Shown: positions 1-6,716, counted from the first letter of the stretch. The stretch is DNA of 8,868 nt from Erwinia sp. (GCA_003512805.1 DOOK01000274.1:1-8868), one strand, 5' to 3'. A program made the numbers and translations. Notes: generated by a model from the sequence alone, not told the origin.

Positions 1-126
1 CTTTTTCCGTATGCGTCATTTCCTGGGTAAATATAAGCATGCCTATACTCCCTTTACTCTCCTCAGCAAAAGGCCTGACTCGCCTTACTACCCATACTGC
101 GAAAGGATCACCAGGGGGCGTCCGCT

Positions 127-2292
127 ATGGCCAGACTAAAAGTATTTATTCATTCTCATCGCTGGCTCAGCCTGCTGATAGGCTGTCTGATTTTACTTAC
201 CGTGACGCTAATCGCCTGCCGTCTGTTTAGCGGCATGGCTGCTGAAAAAGTTTTTCCCGACCTGGCGCAGCCGGAAGAGACGGAAGCCCCTTCTACCTTT
301 ACCACCTATCGCGCTTCGTTAGCCACGGAAGCGATTATGGGCGGTCAGGGCACGGGGCTGAATTGCTCCATCCCAAAGCTAATGGAGAAAATAGCCTTCA
401 GGCCTGCTGAAGACGGATCGGCTATTTCGCTCCGTTTTCGTCAGGCCTGCGTGATGCACGACCTCTGTTATCGGCACGGTTATGCGACATACGGCTATAC
501 CCAGGCAGACTGCGACAGCCAGCTACAGCAATCCGCCTACCGTTTATGCCGCCAGATCAATCGTCAGGGAAATTCTCAGGATCCGCTGTCGGCGTATGCA
601 GCCTGTGAACACGAAGCGAAGGAGGTGCTGCTGGGGGTAACGCTGGGGGGAGCAGGCTCGTTTCACAGCAGAAGAAGCTCGACCTGGTTTGAATACGATC
701 CGCAGCCTGCAAGGGCTGACAACTATACGGTCGGGCGCGCCGTCCCTCAGGGAACCCTCAGCGATCCGGGCCAGGATTTTGGCGTACGCACTTTTTATTT
801 TCGACGTAATACCGTAAAAATGCGCGTGCTGGCAACGCAGCCAGAAAGTAATAAGGTCAGGGCGCTGCCTTTTCCGGACAGGCTGGTGGCCACGCCGCCC
901 ATATTAACGGACAACTTCTCCGGGAAAAGCGGTGCGTTACCGCCGCTGGTTTCCCTGGCCCGTAACTCCTATAGCGACACCAGTGTTCACCTAATCCCCT
1001 TTGCTATTGTTCACCAGCAAACGCCGGAGAAGGCGAGTTATCTTCTGAGCTTTCCCGAGTGCGCTCAGGACACCTGCTCGCTGGATGCGGACGCCTCCGT
1101 CAATAAATTCGCCGTTATCGATAATCAGCCAGTGCTGGTTTCCCTGACCCATCGCGGCGTGCTCAGCAGCCATAAAACCACGGTGAAAATTGAACAAAAC
1201 GCGTTTACATCAGGCGAGGGTAAACAGCCCATGACCGATTATGCGTTGAACGGCCCGTCAACCTCTGTTCATAATCAGTATCGCTTTCTGTCTCACGACA
1301 TGGTGTTTGAAAGGGACGGGGAGGGCCATATCACCCATGCGTTGGCTTTTGCTCGTGGCGTCGGGGTTTCAGCGGACGGTAAACAGTTTATTCGCGATGA
1401 CAGCGGGAAAAATTACGCAACTCGCGTGGCGGTTGCACGGCAACGGCTGGGCAATAACCACACGGGCGATCTTCAACGCTTTTTTTTAAATGCCGCGGAG
1501 ACGGATGAGCCATTGTCGCCGGTTCGACTGGGCAGGACACAGGGCACGGCACTGCTGGCGCTCGCCTGGTCGGCAGCCGATCTGCGGCGGGTGGAGAATG
1601 GCGAGCCGGCCACCCATCCGCCGCTGGTTAAGCTCTGGCGGCTACCGCCAGACGGTGCGACGCCGGATCCTGTGCCGCAAACGCTGAGCGTGCCCGTTCC
1701 CGTCCCTAACGGCTATATCAGCCTGCCGCCGATTATTGCTCGTCTGACCACGCAGGATGCACCTTTGATGATCCTGACTCGTGTCGCGCCGGATCGCTGG
1801 CAAAGTCAGAATACCCAGCCGACAACCGTGATAACCGATACGCTGGCGATCGATTTCATTATCACTTCACTGATTACCGCCGCTGACGGAAAAAGTCATT
1901 TTGCCCACAGCTACCAGCTGCGCTGTGAAATTGGCCTGGATAAGCAGCTTCAGTCTCCTGAAGCCAGTTCGCTAAGACAGCGCGCGTATCGCATCCGCTA
2001 CGGCCGCTATAATCCCACGCTGGAGGCGCAAAACCCCGCCTGGCAATTCAACGTGGTCAAGTCAGAGCTGGCAAGCCGCTGGCGCATGAGCCAGCCAATC
2101 GTTTCAGAGCGTCAGCTTGATAGCGGGCCGGTGATGGCACTCACGATGGTTTTTAACGGCTTCCCGGCCATGTCTTTTCAGGCGTTATTAAACACGGAAA
2201 ACGGCCAGCTGCGCTATTTCCCGGCAGATACGCTGCCACGCTTTGTGAATGGCTGCTCGTTAAAGGCACTGTCGCCGGAAAACGGGCAATAA
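127..2292 (+). CDS. Exported, probably lipid-anchored protein with a phospholipase A2-like domain; large C-terminal part of unknown function
   Basis: This is a 721-residue protein of no named family I can recall. Seen: a basic start, a hydrophobic stretch at about 13-30, then L-I-A-C31, which fits a lipobox. The segment could instead be a plain membrane anchor. A glycine-rich stretch (72-77) and C80 precede C108-V-M-H111-D112-L-C114-Y115, followed by C129-D130, C141 and C160. Known: secreted phospholipases A2 use CxxHDxC, with His48, Asp49, Tyr52 and Asp99 forming the catalytic and calcium network. H111, D112, Y115 and D130 fall in equivalent places. Inference: a periplasmic or outer-membrane-facing phospholipid acyl hydrolase, or a PLA2-fold binding protein. 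Residues 200-721 look rich in beta strands and have sparse cysteines (C312, C317, C600, C710); I recognise no domain there. The start is supported by AGGGGG at 113-118, eight bases before the ATG. A TATACT at 44-49 could be a -10 box, but I see no good -35. The gene stands alone and ends at a strong terminator. Confidence 0.85.
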   Translation: MARLKVFIHSHRWLSLLIGCLILLTVTLIACRLFSGMAAEKVFPDLAQPEETEAPSTFTTYRASLATEAIMGGQGTGLNCSIPKLMEKIAFRPAEDGSAISLRFRQACVMHDLCYRHGYATYGYTQADCDSQLQQSAYRLCRQINRQGNSQDPLSAYAACEHEAKEVLLGVTLGGAGSFHSRRSSTWFEYDPQPARADNYTVGRAVPQGTLSDPGQDFGVRTFYFRRNTVKMRVLATQPESNKVRALPFPDRLVATPPILTDNFSGKSGALPPLVSLARNSYSDTSVHLIPFAIVHQQTPEKASYLLSFPECAQDTCSLDADASVNKFAVIDNQPVLVSLTHRGVLSSHKTTVKIEQNAFTSGEGKQPMTDYALNGPSTSVHNQYRFLSHDMVFERDGEGHITHALAFARGVGVSADGKQFIRDDSGKNYATRVAVARQRLGNNHTGDLQRFFLNAAETDEPLSPVRLGRTQGTALLALAWSAADLRRVENGEPATHPPLVKLWRLPPDGATPDPVPQTLSVPVPVPNGYISLPPIIARLTTQDAPLMILTRVAPDRWQSQNTQPTTVITDTLAIDFIITSLITAADGKSHFAHSYQLRCEIGLDKQLQSPEASSLRQRAYRIRYGRYNPTLEAQNPAWQFNVVKSELASRWRMSQPIVSERQLDSGPVMALTMVFNGFPAMSFQALLNTENGQLRYFPADTLPRFVNGCSLKALSPENGQ

Positions 2293-2296
2293 AAAA

Positions 2297-2321
2297 GGCC
2301 AGCGCATGCTGGCCTTTTTTT
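2297..2321. terminator. Bidirectional intrinsic terminator between the PLA2-like gene and gor
   Basis: A perfect 7-bp stem, GGCCAGC/GCTGGCC (2297-2303 with 2308-2314), has a GCAT loop. It is followed by seven T on the plus strand and preceded by six A (2291-2296), which read as U on the minus strand. It therefore has the shape of a Rho-independent terminator in both directions, as expected between two convergent genes. The upstream stop codon TAA lies in the edge of the A tract, so termination occurs very soon after translation ends. Confidence 0.93.
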
Positions 2322-2334
2322 ACACCCTGCAACC

Positions 2335-3687
2335 TTAGCGCATGGTAACAAACTCTTCCGCACCGGTCGGATGGATAGCCACCGTATTGTCGAAGTCTTT
2401 TTTGGTCGCGCCCATTTTCAGCGCCACCGCAAAGCCCTGCAGCATTTCATCCATGCCGTAGCCGATACCGTGGATGCCGACAATCTTCTCATCTTTGCCC
2501 ACGCAAACCAGCTTCATGCGGCATGGCTGGCGATGCTGCGTCACGGCGGTATACATAGCGGTAAAGGCGGATTTATACACCTTCACTTCGTCATCGCCAT
2601 ACTGCTCGCGCGCCTGTGGCTCGCTCAGGCCTACGGTGCCGATAGGAGGATGGCTGAAGACCACGGTCGGCACGTTGCTGTAATCCAGATGCTCATCCGG
2701 CTTGTTGTTAAACAGACGTTCAGAAAGGCGACGGCCAGCGGCCACGGCTACCGGCGTCAGCTCTACGGCACCGGTGTTGTCGCCAACGGCATAAATACCC
2801 TGCACGTTAGTGTTCTGGTACTTATCAACGTTGATATAGCCTTTCTCGTTCAGGGCCACGCCGGTCACGTTCAGGTTCAGGCTGTCGGTAGCCGGTTCAC
2901 GGCCAATGGCCCACACCAGGCAGTCTACGGTCTGCTCCTGACCATTTTCCAGCTGCAGGGTCAGGCTGCCGTCGGCATTTTTAACGATCGCTTTCGGAAT
3001 GGATTCGGTATGCAGCGTCGGACCTTCCGCGTTCATGACTTCTACCAGCGTGTCTACGATCAGCGGATCGAAGCTGCGCAGCGGCGCGTGTTTACGCACG
3101 AACAGGTGAGTTTCAGACCCCAGCGCGTTTAACACGCCTGCGATCTCAACGGCAATATAGCCAGCCCCGACCACGGCGGTGCGTTTTGGCAGCGCGTCCA
3201 GGTCAAAGAAGCCGTCAGAATCGATACCGTACTCTGCACCCGGAATGGACGGATGGCTTGGACGGCCGCCGGTCGCAATCAGAATATGATCCGCCGTGAT
3301 CTTCTCGCCGTTTACTTCCACCGTATGGGCATCAACAAAACGCGCGAACCCCTTGATAACGTCTACGTTATTTTTGCCCAGCACGTTATCGTATGAGGTG
3401 TGAATACGATCAATATAGGCACTACGGTTTTTAACCAGCGTCGCCCAGTCAAAGCTGTTGACGGTGGTATTAAAGCCGTAATCAGGGCCATACTGATGAA
3501 TAGCTTCGGCGATCTGCGCCGCATGCCACATCACCTTTTTCGGCACGCAGCCGACGTTTACGCAGGTCCCGCCGAGGTCTTTCGCCTCGATCAGCGCGCA
3601 CTTTTGTCCGTACATGGCTGCACGATTAATGGAAGCGATGCCGCCGCTGCCGCCGCCGATAGCAAGGTAGTCATAATGTCTGGTCAT
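2335..3687 (-). CDS. gor: Glutathione reductase (NADPH)
   Basis: This cytoplasmic FAD flavoenzyme reduces glutathione disulfide to two glutathione with NADPH, keeping the thiol pool reduced. It has 450 residues, the length of the E. coli enzyme. Seen in order: the FAD dinucleotide fold G11-G-G-S-G-G16; the redox-active pair C42-VNVG-C47; the NADPH fold G174-A-G-Y-I-A179; R198 and R204, the arginines that select NADPH over NADH in E. coli; a second FAD motif near 300-304 (A-V-G-D-N); and the C-terminal interface with H439 and E444, the catalytic acid-base pair. It is thus intact with all key residues. The ATG at 3685-3687 gives the standard N-terminus and has GGA about 11-13 bases upstream. 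The gene converges on the PLA2-like gene and is divergent from rnz. In E. coli gor belongs to the OxyR regulon, and an OxyR-like site lies just upstream here. Confidence 0.98.
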   Translation of the reverse strand: MTRHYDYLAIGGGSGGIASINRAAMYGQKCALIEAKDLGGTCVNVGCVPKKVMWHAAQIAEAIHQYGPDYGFNTTVNSFDWATLVKNRSAYIDRIHTSYDNVLGKNNVDVIKGFARFVDAHTVEVNGEKITADHILIATGGRPSHPSIPGAEYGIDSDGFFDLDALPKRTAVVGAGYIAVEIAGVLNALGSETHLFVRKHAPLRSFDPLIVDTLVEVMNAEGPTLHTESIPKAIVKNADGSLTLQLENGQEQTVDCLVWAIGREPATDSLNLNVTGVALNEKGYINVDKYQNTNVQGIYAVGDNTGAVELTPVAVAAGRRLSERLFNNKPDEHLDYSNVPTVVFSHPPIGTVGLSEPQAREQYGDDEVKVYKSAFTAMYTAVTQHRQPCRMKLVCVGKDEKIVGIHGIGYGMDEMLQGFAVALKMGATKKDFDNTVAIHPTGAEEFVTMR

Positions 3688-3723
3688 CGAAAGAGTTCCA
3701 TAAGGGTCGAATTAATTGGCACT

Positions 3724-3753
3724 AGTGTAACGCCTGACGGCCAAATGCCGCAA
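3724..3753 (-). promoter_or_regulatory. Candidate sigma-70 promoter of gor
   Basis: Read on the minus strand, TTGCGG (3753-3748) and TACACT (3729-3724) are separated by 18 bases. They match the -35 and -10 consensus at three and four of six positions. Transcription would start near 3717, giving a leader of about 30 bases. The poor -35 box suits a promoter that depends on an activator, and an OxyR-like dyad lies directly upstream. This is based on sequence pattern only. Confidence 0.45.
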
Positions 3754-3788
3754 AGTTTGCGTCTATGATTGTGATAGGGCGGGCGCGT
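3752..3788 (-). promoter_or_regulatory. Candidate OxyR binding site upstream of gor
   Basis: CTAT (3763-3766), a 7-base gap and ATAG (3774-3777) reproduce the core CTAT-N7-ATAG of the OxyR consensus. In the outer quarter on the gor-proximal side, the bases before CTAT keep four of six consensus positions; the distal outer quarter is poor. The dyad centre falls at about -53 relative to the predicted gor start and its inner edge touches the -35 box, a usual geometry for OxyR activation. gor is a known OxyR target in E. coli, which raises the likelihood. Control of the divergent rnz by the same site is possible but unsupported. Confidence 0.4.
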
Positions 3789-3812
3789 CGCAAGGGCTGA
3801 TAACCGCCAGAA

Positions 3813-3838
3813 AGCGTGACGTAACACGCTATTTTTTT
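3813..3838 (+). terminator. Terminator-like hairpin in the rnz leader (possible attenuator)
   Basis: AGCGTG (3813-3818) pairs perfectly with CACGCT (3825-3830) around a 6-base loop. After a single A it is followed by seven T (3832-3838), the layout of an intrinsic terminator on the plus strand. It sits 28 bases before the rnz start, with no upstream plus-strand gene to terminate, because gor is transcribed away. The stem is short (6 bp), so termination may be partial. Either rnz transcription starts upstream and is attenuated here, or this is a chance structure. Confidence 0.4.
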
Positions 3839-3865
3839 ATTCAGAAACAGGCAAAGAGAGACGGA

Positions 3866-4780
3866 ATGGAACTGCTTTTTTTAGGTACCGGCGCGGGGAC
3901 GCCCAGCCGCCAGCGCAACGTCACCAGCATCGCTTTAAATCTGCAGGGCGTGCGCAGCGGCAGCTGGCTGTTTGACTGCGGAGAAGGGACTCAGCATCAG
4001 ATCCTGCGCAGCACGGTCAAACCCGGCAAGCTGGAAAAGATATTTATCACCCATCTGCACGGCGATCATATTTTTGGCCTGCCGGGCTTGCTGACCAGCC
4101 GCTCAATGAACGGCATCAGCGAGGCAATTACGCTCTATGGGCCGCCAGGGATCAAAGCTTTTGTAGAGATGTCTCTTAGCCTGAGCGGCTCCTGGCTGAC
4201 TTTCCCGCTGGAAATTGTGGAAATCGGGGCCGGAGAGCTTTTCAGCGATGAGCATTTCCGCGTTACGGCTTATCCACTGACGCATCCGATGGAGTGTTAT
4301 GGCTTTCGTATTGAAGAACATGACCGGCCGGGCACGCTGGACGCGGAACGGCTGCTGGCGGACGGCATCAAGCCCGGGCGGCTGTTTCAGCAGCTTAAGC
4401 AGGGCAAAACGGTGACCCTGGAAGATGGGCGCGTAGTGGACGGCAGCCGCTACCTTGGCCCGGCTATAAAAGGGCGCACGCTGGCTATTTTCGGCGACAC
4501 GGCGCCGACGGCAGAGGCAAGCACGCTGGCGGCTAACGCGGATGTCGTGGTGCATGAGGCAACACTGGAAGTCGCCATGGAAGAAAAAGCCAATAGCCGC
4601 GGTCATTCGTCAACGGTGCAGGCCGCCACGGTGGCAAAGGAAGCGCGGGCGAAAAAGCTGATCGTTACTCATCTGAGTTCGCGCTATTTGCGTGAGGACA
4701 CGGAACGGCTACTGGCAGAGTGCCGGGAGATTTTTCCGGCGACTGAAATGGCACACGATTTTGCCTTGTTTCCGCTGTAG
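3866..4780 (+). CDS. rnz: Ribonuclease Z / ribonuclease BN (ElaC)
   Basis: This is a zinc-dependent metallo-beta-lactamase-fold nuclease that processes tRNA 3' ends, with endo- and exonuclease activity reported for the E. coli enzyme. It has 304 residues against 305 in E. coli ElaC. Seen: the N-terminal GTGAGTPS loop near 7-14; the metal-binding H63-L-H65-G-D67-H68; further zinc ligands H140 (LTHP), D211 (FGDT) and H269 (VTHLSSRY); and the conserved catalytic-region motif NSRGH247SS. The substrate-binding exosite arm lies around 150-195. All family signatures are present, so the enzyme should be active as a cytoplasmic dimer. The ATG at 3866 gives the standard MEL-LFLGT start, but its Shine-Dalgarno is weak (GAGAG at 3856-3860). 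The gene points opposite to both neighbours, gor and rlmJ. In E. coli K-12 elaC lies elsewhere on the chromosome. No clear promoter is visible. Confidence 0.97.
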   Translation: MELLFLGTGAGTPSRQRNVTSIALNLQGVRSGSWLFDCGEGTQHQILRSTVKPGKLEKIFITHLHGDHIFGLPGLLTSRSMNGISEAITLYGPPGIKAFVEMSLSLSGSWLTFPLEIVEIGAGELFSDEHFRVTAYPLTHPMECYGFRIEEHDRPGTLDAERLLADGIKPGRLFQQLKQGKTVTLEDGRVVDGSRYLGPAIKGRTLAIFGDTAPTAEASTLAANADVVVHEATLEVAMEEKANSRGHSSTVQAATVAKEARAKKLIVTHLSSRYLREDTERLLAECREIFPATEMAHDFALFPL

Positions 4781-4786
4781 CAAGCC

Positions 4787-4805
4787 GGCCGGGCAGCGCC
4801 CGGCC
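4787..4805. terminator. GC-rich stem-loop between convergent rnz and rlmJ
   Basis: GGCCGGGC (4787-4794) pairs perfectly with GCCCGGCC (4798-4805) around a three-base loop, in the 38-bp gap between the two convergent stop codons. All eight pairs are G-C. Neither strand has a U tract next to the stem, so it is not a classical intrinsic terminator. It may act as a 3'-end stabiliser or a pause site for both transcripts. Confidence 0.4.
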
Positions 4806-4818
4806 AGGCCAGGCGCGG

Positions 4819-5661
4819 TTATTCCGGCACGATCCAGCTGACTTTGGTGTGGCCGGTGCCTGATGGCACTAGCTGCTTGTGCAGCCACGGCAGCACGTTT
4901 TTCATCTGCTGTTCCAGCTTCCAGGGGGGATTAATCACGATCATGCCTGATGCGGTCATCCCGCGTCGATCGCTGTCCGGCAGCACCGCCAGTTCAATTT
5001 GCAGAATACGTCGGATGCCGGTCGCTTCCAGCTCGGCAAACATACGTTTGATCTGCTGGCGCAGGACCACCGGATACCACAGGGCAAAGACGCCGGTACC
5101 GAAACGTTTGTGGCCTTCCTGAATGCTTTTTACCACCGCCTGATAATCCGTTTTGATTTCGTAAGGCGGATCGATCAGCACCAGGCCGCGACGTGACAGC
5201 GGGGGAAGTTTAGATTTCAGCTGCTGATAACCGTCCGCTTTTTCCGTGCGTGCACGCTCGTCTTTCTGGAACTCGTTGCGCAGCAGCGGATAGTCGCTGG
5301 GATGCAGCTCGGTCAGGTTCAACTTGTCTTCGGCGCGCAGCAGGTGGCGTGCAATCAACGGAGAGCCAGGGTAAAAACGCAGCCTGCCGTTAGGATTCAA
5401 CGCCTTAACGCAGGAAAGATAGCTTTCCAGCTCTTCCGGCACGTCGTCCTGTTGCCAGATACGGGCGATCCCTTCCAGATATTCTCCGGTACGTTCGGCA
5501 TGCTCGCTGCCCAGCTGATAGCGTCCGGCGCCCGCGTGGGTATCGAGATAAAGGTAGGGTTTATCCTTCTCGTTAAGCGCGTTAATGATCAGGCTCTGAA
5601 CGGTATGTTTGAGTACGTCGGCGTGGTTGCCGGCATGAAAACTGTGGCGATAACTCAGCAT
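4819..5661 (-). CDS. rlmJ: 23S rRNA (adenine-2030-N6)-methyltransferase RlmJ
   Basis: This SAM-dependent enzyme methylates A2030 of 23S rRNA before 50S assembly is complete. It has 280 residues, the same as E. coli RlmJ (YhiR). Seen: the family N-terminus MLSYRHSFHAGNHADVLKHT; a SAM-binding stretch D40-T-H-A-G-A-G-R-Y48; the ELHPSDY region at 118-124; the catalytic D164-P-P-Y167 of N6-adenine methyltransferases; and the conserved end SWIVPE. The frame stays open upstream to 5850, but those 63 extra residues lack family similarity and run into the neighbouring CPBP gene, so I take the ATG at 5659-5661. Its ribosome site is weak (GGA about 13 bases upstream). A candidate -10 (TATACT, 5730-5725 on the minus strand) has no good -35, so co-transcription with the CPBP gene, 91 bp upstream, is also possible. 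Confidence 0.97.
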   Translation of the reverse strand: MLSYRHSFHAGNHADVLKHTVQSLIINALNEKDKPYLYLDTHAGAGRYQLGSEHAERTGEYLEGIARIWQQDDVPEELESYLSCVKALNPNGRLRFYPGSPLIARHLLRAEDKLNLTELHPSDYPLLRNEFQKDERARTEKADGYQQLKSKLPPLSRRGLVLIDPPYEIKTDYQAVVKSIQEGHKRFGTGVFALWYPVVLRQQIKRMFAELEATGIRRILQIELAVLPDSDRRGMTASGMIVINPPWKLEQQMKNVLPWLHKQLVPSGTGHTKVSWIVPE

Positions 5662-5695
5662 GTCGTGGGATTTGTCCGGTGGGAAAAAAGCAAGT

Positions 5696-5713
5696 GTGCC
5701 GCACGGGCGGCAC
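5696..5713 (-). promoter_or_regulatory. Stem-loop in the rlmJ leader, just below a candidate -10 box
   Basis: GTGCCGC (5713-5707 on the minus strand) pairs perfectly with GCGGCAC (5702-5696) around a 4-base loop. Six T follow seven bases or so downstream (5689-5684), after ACTTGC. If transcription starts from the TATACT at 5730-5725, the hairpin would lie almost at the 5' end of the rlmJ mRNA and could protect it. Alternatively it is an imperfect terminator for the CPBP gene, which ends at 5753. The gap before the T run makes strong termination unlikely. Confidence 0.35.
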
Positions 5714-5752
5714 GATTCCTGCCCAGTATAACCGTCTGGCGGAAAAAATGCG

Positions 5753-6577
5753 CTACCCTGGCTGATGCAGCCAGAAGGGATAGGTAAAAAACAGCAGTTG
5801 TAGCAGATTGAAAGCAAAATGCACCAGCGTAGAAACCCAGACGCGTCCACTCCACAGCCAGGCCAGGCCGTAAATCACCCCGACCAGCGTGGCAAAAAAA
5901 ACCAGCATCGCACCGCCTGGGGCATGGGCCAGCCCGAACAGCACTGCCGTCATCAGCAGCGCCCGGACGTTACCGACCCGCAGGCTCAGGCGCTGTTGTA
6001 CATAGCCGCGAAACAGGGTCTCTTCAGCCAGCGACACAAAAAACAGGTTAGCCAGCACAAACGAGCCGAGCCAGGCCGGATAATGCGGTTCCACCCTTAG
6101 TCCACCGGCCAGCGTGGCGATCAGGAGTAGCGTCGGCATGGAAAGCAATAAAACCAGCCACCATAGTCGGTTAGCCGGCGGCGCAGACGGGCGTTTCAGC
6201 AGGGTAGGCAGACAGCCCAGCAGCACAAAGGGGATTAGGGCCTTATCAAAGTTGTAATAGAAGGTAAAAGGCGCACTCTCTGGCCCAACCTGTACTCCGG
6301 AAACGATGGGCAGATTGTTAAAGCCCGGTACAAGGTGCAGCATCAGCGCGATCGCGCTCAGGAAAAGTAAGGCTTCTGCGACCGTGCCCGCTACGTTTCG
6401 CGTCCGCTGCTTATAGCAAAAGCAGGCAGCGGCGCCCATCGCGACTAATGCCCCGATGGCGGGGAACTGTAATGTCTGGTTGCTAATACCGAGACCCAGC
6501 GAGATAACTAACAAGCCCAGCGAAACGCGCCGGTAAAAAGGTAAAAAGAACAACGATGCGGCAAGGCAATACCACAT
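5753..6577 (-). CDS. CPBP family intramembrane metalloprotease (CAAX protease/bacteriocin-processing type)
   Basis: This is a 274-residue polytopic inner-membrane protein. Most of its length is hydrophobic, with roughly eight membrane segments. The C-terminal half carries the three CPBP (Abi) motifs: E185-E186-T-L-F-R190 (EExxxR), F214-G-L-A-H218 (FxxxH) and H253-F-A-F-N257 (HxxxN). These supply the glutamates and histidines thought to bind metal in the Rce1-like fold, so the catalytic centre looks intact. The substrate is unknown. Members of this superfamily process prenylated proteins in eukaryotes and have been linked to bacteriocin maturation or immunity in bacteria. I see no bacteriocin or CAAX-box gene nearby. 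The ATG at 6575-6577 is supported by AGGGAG (6590-6585), seven bases upstream. The gene is divergent from prlC and lies 91 bp upstream of rlmJ on the same strand. Family assignment is firm; biological role is not. Confidence 0.9.
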   Translation of the reverse strand: MWYCLAASLFFLPFYRRVSLGLLVISLGLGISNQTLQFPAIGALVAMGAAACFCYKQRTRNVAGTVAEALLFLSAIALMLHLVPGFNNLPIVSGVQVGPESAPFTFYYNFDKALIPFVLLGCLPTLLKRPSAPPANRLWWLVLLLSMPTLLLIATLAGGLRVEPHYPAWLGSFVLANLFFVSLAEETLFRGYVQQRLSLRVGNVRALLMTAVLFGLAHAPGGAMLVFFATLVGVIYGLAWLWSGRVWVSTLVHFAFNLLQLLFFTYPFWLHQPG

Positions 6578-6618
6578 AAAGACGCTCCCTGTGAATCGGC
6601 GAAATAAAGTGCGGAAAA

Positions 6619-6647
6619 AGTATGCTCCCGCTGCGTTTTACAGGCAA
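6619..6647 (-). promoter_or_regulatory. Candidate sigma-70 promoter of the CPBP protease gene
   Basis: On the minus strand TTGCCT (6647-6642) and CATACT (6624-6619) are separated by exactly 17 bases. Each matches four of six consensus positions. Transcription would start near 6612, giving a leader of about 35 bases that includes the strong AGGGAG ribosome site. The -35 box lies inside a 12-bp palindrome shared with the prlC side. Confidence 0.5.
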
Positions 6648-6653
6648 TTGCCT
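6642..6653. repeat. 12-bp perfect palindrome between divergent promoters
   Basis: AGGCAATTGCCT is fully self-complementary. It covers the predicted -35 box of the CPBP gene and touches the -35 position of the candidate heat-shock promoter of prlC. It could be an operator for a dimeric regulator; I cannot name one. Chance is a real alternative. Confidence 0.35.
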
Positions 6654-6680
6654 TTTTTAAGCTCGTCTTTGCCCCATTGA
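6652..6680 (+). promoter_or_regulatory. Candidate sigma-32 (heat-shock) promoter of prlC
   Basis: CCCCATTGA at 6672-6680 matches the sigma-32 -10 consensus CCCCATnTA at all but one defined position. Fourteen bases upstream is CTTTTT (6652-6657), a poor match to CTTGAA (three of six). In Salmonella the prlC homologue opdA lies in an operon regulated by heat shock, so a promoter of this kind is expected. Transcription would start near 6687, about 70 bases before the prlC start. A sigma-70 alternative using TTGATT (6677-6682) lacks a good -10. Confidence 0.5.
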
Positions 6681-6716
6681 TTTTCGCTACACTTAACCTC
6701 ATGTTAGCTTAATCGT

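Noticed and set aside
175..186. A first lipobox-like L-I-G-C20 in the PLA2-like protein
   Set aside because: Cutting here would leave a hydrophobic region of only about seven residues. The later L-I-A-C31 gives a signal peptide of normal length.
39..230. A 63-codon open frame overlapping the start of the PLA2-like gene
   Set aside because: It lacks a ribosome site and a recognisable product, and it overlaps the better supported gene in another frame.
2371..3132. A 253-codon open frame on the plus strand inside gor
   Set aside because: It is antisense to an intact glutathione reductase. The translation is histidine- and alanine-rich, as expected from the reversed frame, with no recognisable domain.
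4103..4606. A 167-codon open frame on the minus strand inside rnz
   Set aside because: It is antisense to an intact RNase Z, with no motif and no start signal.
4787..4805. A classical Rho-independent terminator between rnz and rlmJ
   Set aside because: The stem is strong but no U tract follows on either strand, so I record it only as a stem-loop of uncertain function.
5302..5787. A 161-codon open frame on the plus strand across rlmJ and its leader
   Set aside because: It is antisense to rlmJ and has no family similarity I can see. It is a by-product of the rlmJ codon pattern.
5662..5850. A 63-residue upstream extension of RlmJ in the same frame
   Set aside because: The family N-terminus begins at the ATG at 5659-5661 and gives exactly 280 residues. 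The extension overlaps the end of the CPBP gene and looks like non-coding sequence.
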